The translations under genes and the position numbers were made by a program. From Acidimicrobiales bacterium (lineage in GTDB: Bacteria; Actinomycetota; Acidimicrobiia; Acidimicrobiales; UBA8190), in contig JASHZK010000221.1 of assembly GCA_030042575.1 (NCBI GenBank), positions 1 to 7,671 of the forward strand: 7,671 nucleotides of DNA, given 5' to 3'. The stretch's first letter is position 1. Every line of letters starts with the position of its first letter. The notes under the pieces are model-generated. The model saw only the letters and a program-made list of their open reading frames with translations. It had not been told where the DNA came from and did no database searches. Of this stretch, positions 6,401 through 7,671 are shown piece after piece.

Positions 6401-6416
6401 GTCACCCTTCGGTGAC
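6401..6416 (+). terminator. Hairpin directly after the kinase-like gene
   Basis: GTCACC-CTTC-GGTGAC is a perfect 6-bp stem with a four-base loop, beginning on the base after the TGA at 6398-6400. There is no T-tract behind it, so it resembles the U-less hairpins proposed as terminators in high-GC actinobacteria. It could equally be an mRNA-stabilising 3' structure. Confidence 0.55.
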
Positions 6417-6662
6417 CGCCATCGCTCCGGGCTTGGGTTACCAGGGTCGATTGGCCCACGGAGGTTCTGCCTGTCCCTGACGAAGCCGCTGCTAACCCGG
6501 CATTCCGAGACGGTTGAAGGGCCTGTGGGCCTTATGGCTCGTCGAGAGGGGTCGGGCCGTTCCACTGCCCCCTTGGGGTGAGGATTGGAGTGCTGACGCG
6601 GCTCCGTGGTCTGGCTCTTGTTGCAGCCAAGCGGCGATGCTCTCGACAGACCGGTTCAGGAA
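6417..6662. other. Spacer between convergent genes, no gene seen
   Basis: No recognisable gene is seen between the two hairpins. A plus-strand frame from 6514 to 6717 and a minus-strand frame reading through past the FKBP stop are open, but their translations look like non-coding shadow sequence. A small imperfect stem lies around AAGGGCCTGTGGGCCTT in the first half (one G-G mismatch, three-base loop). The kinase-like gene (plus) and the FKBP gene (minus) converge here. Confidence 0.5.
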
Positions 6663-6685
6663 TTGGCCGACTGAATCTCGGCCAA
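6663..6685 (-). terminator. Intrinsic-terminator-like hairpin after the FKBP gene
   Basis: TTGGCCGA (6663-6670) and TCGGCCAA (6678-6685) form a perfect 8-bp stem around a 7-base loop. Read on the minus strand, it starts 28 bases past the FKBP stop at 6714 and is followed by only a short TTCC. The stem is symmetric and lies between converging genes, so it could end transcription from either side. Confidence 0.6.
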
Positions 6686-6713
6686 AGCTGCGTCTTGTGA
6701 CGTTACGGAGCGT

Positions 6714-7268
6714 TTAGCCGATCTTGAGGAGGTCCACTATGAACACCAGGGTATCGTTGGAAGAAATGCCCGTTCCCGGCGACTGTGCGCCATAACCCAG
6801 ACTGGGCGGGATGATGAGTTCTCGACGGCCGCCCACCTTCATTCCCAACACTCCTTCGTCCCATCCCTGAATCACTTGACCCTCCCCCAGTGTGAACTGG
6901 AACGGTTGGCTCGTCCACGACGATTGGACGACCATGCGCGTGGAATACGTGGCGAGCACGTATTGAACAGTAAGCAGGTCGCCATCGGCGGCCGCTGGGC
7001 CCGTCCCCACGATGAGGTTGGCACTCTCGAGCCGCGTAGGAGGAGGACCTGGGGGCACGACAACGTTGGGGGCGGTACCGGCGGTACCGGCGGGCGAGCG
7101 GTCCGTTATGGGAATGGCGGCGATCGCGGACGAACTGCCACCGCCACCGACTGAAGCCACTATCGTGGTAGTCGGTTTCGCGATTGAGGAAGCCGATCCT
7201 CCGCATCCGGCGAGTGACAGGGCCAATCCCGGCAAAGCAAGTAGCAACCAATATCGAGGACCAGACAT
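6714..7268 (-). CDS. Exported FKBP-type peptidyl-prolyl isomerase lipoprotein
   Basis: A 184-residue precursor. A signal peptide (MSGPRYWLLLALPGLALSLAG) ends in a lipobox with Cys22, so the mature protein should be lipid-anchored on the outside of the membrane. Residues 23-80 form a Gly/Ser/Thr/Pro-rich linker, and residues 84-183 the FKBP domain. FKBP-pocket residues by pattern are Y103, V132-I133, W136 (QGWDEGV), Y159 (SLGYG) and F176 (LVFIVDLLKI). The usual F-D-S-S loop reads V114-Q115-S116-S117, so the pocket aspartate (Asp37 of FKBP12) is replaced by Gln. Isomerase activity may therefore be altered. FKBPs catalyse cis-trans prolyl isomerisation; here the role is probably folding of exported proteins. 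Start ATG 7268-7266 was chosen over an upstream in-frame start because the signal peptide begins there and AAAGGA lies 9 bases upstream. The upstream hydrolase gene is 277 bases away. Confidence 0.9.
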   Translation of the reverse strand: MSGPRYWLLLALPGLALSLAGCGGSASSIAKPTTTIVASVGGGGSSSAIAAIPITDRSPAGTAGTAPNVVVPPGPPPTRLESANLIVGTGPAAADGDLLTVQYVLATYSTRMVVQSSWTSQPFQFTLGEGQVIQGWDEGVLGMKVGGRRELIIPPSLGYGAQSPGTGISSNDTLVFIVDLLKIG

Positions 7269-7277
7269 CGAGTGCAA

Positions 7278-7285
7278 TCCTTTCC
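7278..7285 (-). promoter_or_regulatory. Ribosome binding site fixing the FKBP lipoprotein start
   Basis: The minus strand reads GGAAAGGA here, ending 9 bases before ATG 7268-7266. This supports the start at the signal peptide rather than the in-frame start at 7334, whose extra 22 residues are Arg-rich and would spoil the signal sequence. Confidence 0.6.
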
Positions 7286-7333
7286 AACGACGCCGTATCC
7301 AGACGGTAGCAGCGAAGATCGGCCTGGTCCGCA

Positions 7334-7348
7334 TTGGCCATCTGCCAA
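7334..7348. repeat. Short inverted repeat upstream of the FKBP gene
   Basis: TTGGC-CATCT-GCCAA has perfect 5-base arms and a 5-base centre, 65 bases before the FKBP ATG. It might be a regulator-binding site. No good -10/-35 pair could be placed around it, and the rest of the 277-base spacer (7269-7545) shows no gene. Confidence 0.25.
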
Positions 7349-7545
7349 GTTCCCCGTCCGTCCAACGATACGAGCCGCATCTCAGGACGTCGGGGAGGGC
7401 CCTGAGCCGGCTGACGGGCCGAACTTACGACATCAGGGGTCATGGGAAGATGTGCCGCTTCCGAGCACCAAGCGCCGGTGGTGGGCACCGGGATCGCTCT
7501 TCGGAGGATGCGAGGACGGTTCGGACGTCTGTGGCCAGCGGGCTC

Positions 7546-7671
7546 CTAGCGTGCCACGAAGGTCAATAACTCGTCCGCGAAGCGGCGCCGCTCCCTGGTG
7601 ACGAGCGAGACATGTCCCCCGGGAACCTGCACCAAGGTTGATCCGGCGATTGCGGCATGCAGCTCCTGCGC
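7546..7671 (-). CDS. Alpha/beta hydrolase, C-terminal end (runs off the right edge)
   Basis: The last 41 codons of a minus-strand gene are visible, ending at TAG 7548-7546; the rest lies beyond the right edge. The peptide reads AQELHAAIAGSTLVQVPGGH, then VSLVTRERRR and FADELLTFVAR. The pattern 'E-L-H-x-x-I-x-x-(S/A)-x-L-x-x-V-P-G-G-H' is the classic C-terminal segment of alpha/beta hydrolase-fold enzymes, where the histidine after GG is the catalytic base. It is followed by the final helix 'RFADELLTFV'. The nucleophile and acid residues are outside the window, so substrate and subfamily (esterase, MhpC-like C-C hydrolase or haloperoxidase-like) cannot be told. The frame is open to the edge, and third codon positions are mostly G/C. 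It is oriented like the FKBP gene but 277 bases away, so shared transcription is uncertain. Confidence 0.8.
   Translation of the reverse strand, partial: AQELHAAIAGSTLVQVPGGHVSLVTRERRRFADELLTFVAR

Noticed and set aside
6703..7488. A 261-codon minus-strand open frame
   Set aside because: It is the out-of-frame shadow of the FKBP lipoprotein gene and its upstream spacer; the translation is Arg-rich without motifs.
1..7671. CRISPR array, insertion sequence or prophage
   Set aside because: No regularly spaced repeats, transposase, integrase or terminal inverted repeats were recognised on either strand.

Overview
The window is GC-rich, gene-dense bacterial DNA that looks actinobacterial (a mycobacterial relative or an Acidimicrobiia-type lineage). 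The signs are G/C-ending codons, GTG starts with 4-base GTGA/ATGA overlaps, a CYP142-like P450, a Rieske oxygenase of the KshA type, a VapBC pair and a Gly/Ser/Pro-rich lipoprotein. Taxonomy is inferred from gene content only.

Left part, minus strand (1-4675). A compact four-gene oxidative operon reads leftwards from 4675. It begins with a dihydrodipicolinate-reductase-like NAD(P)-binding oxidoreductase (3558-4675) interrupted by one frameshift near 4294. Next come a Rieske non-heme iron oxygenase (2550-3545), an enoyl-CoA hydratase/isomerase-family protein (1819-2553) and a CYP142-like cytochrome P450 (617-1822). The last three overlap by 4 bases each, so they are probably translationally coupled. 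P450, Rieske oxygenase and crotonase together suggest breakdown or modification of a steroid or similar polycyclic/isoprenoid CoA-linked substrate. About 50 bases upstream of the operon lie two abutting 12-bp imperfect palindromes (4724-4747), a candidate repressor operator. Beyond the P450 there are 427 bases without a convincing gene, then the first 63 codons of a minus-strand cupin-like protein that runs off the left edge (1-190).

Middle part, plus strand (4748-6416). A long intergenic region leads to a VapBC toxin-antitoxin pair (5057-5278 and 5275-5658, GTGA overlap; the antitoxin is probably leaderless). It is followed by a small P-loop nucleotide-kinase-like protein (5828-6400), which ends in a perfect hairpin right after its stop codon.

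Right part, minus strand (6663-7671). An exported FKBP-type peptidyl-prolyl isomerase lipoprotein (6714-7268) has a perfect 8-bp hairpin 28 bases beyond its stop, so the kinase and FKBP genes converge on a terminator-rich spacer. At the right edge is the C-terminal end of an alpha/beta hydrolase (7546-7671). I saw no rRNA, tRNA, CRISPR array, insertion sequence or phage gene. The most interesting content is the coupled P450/Rieske/crotonase operon with its candidate tandem operator; no clearly new system could be shown.
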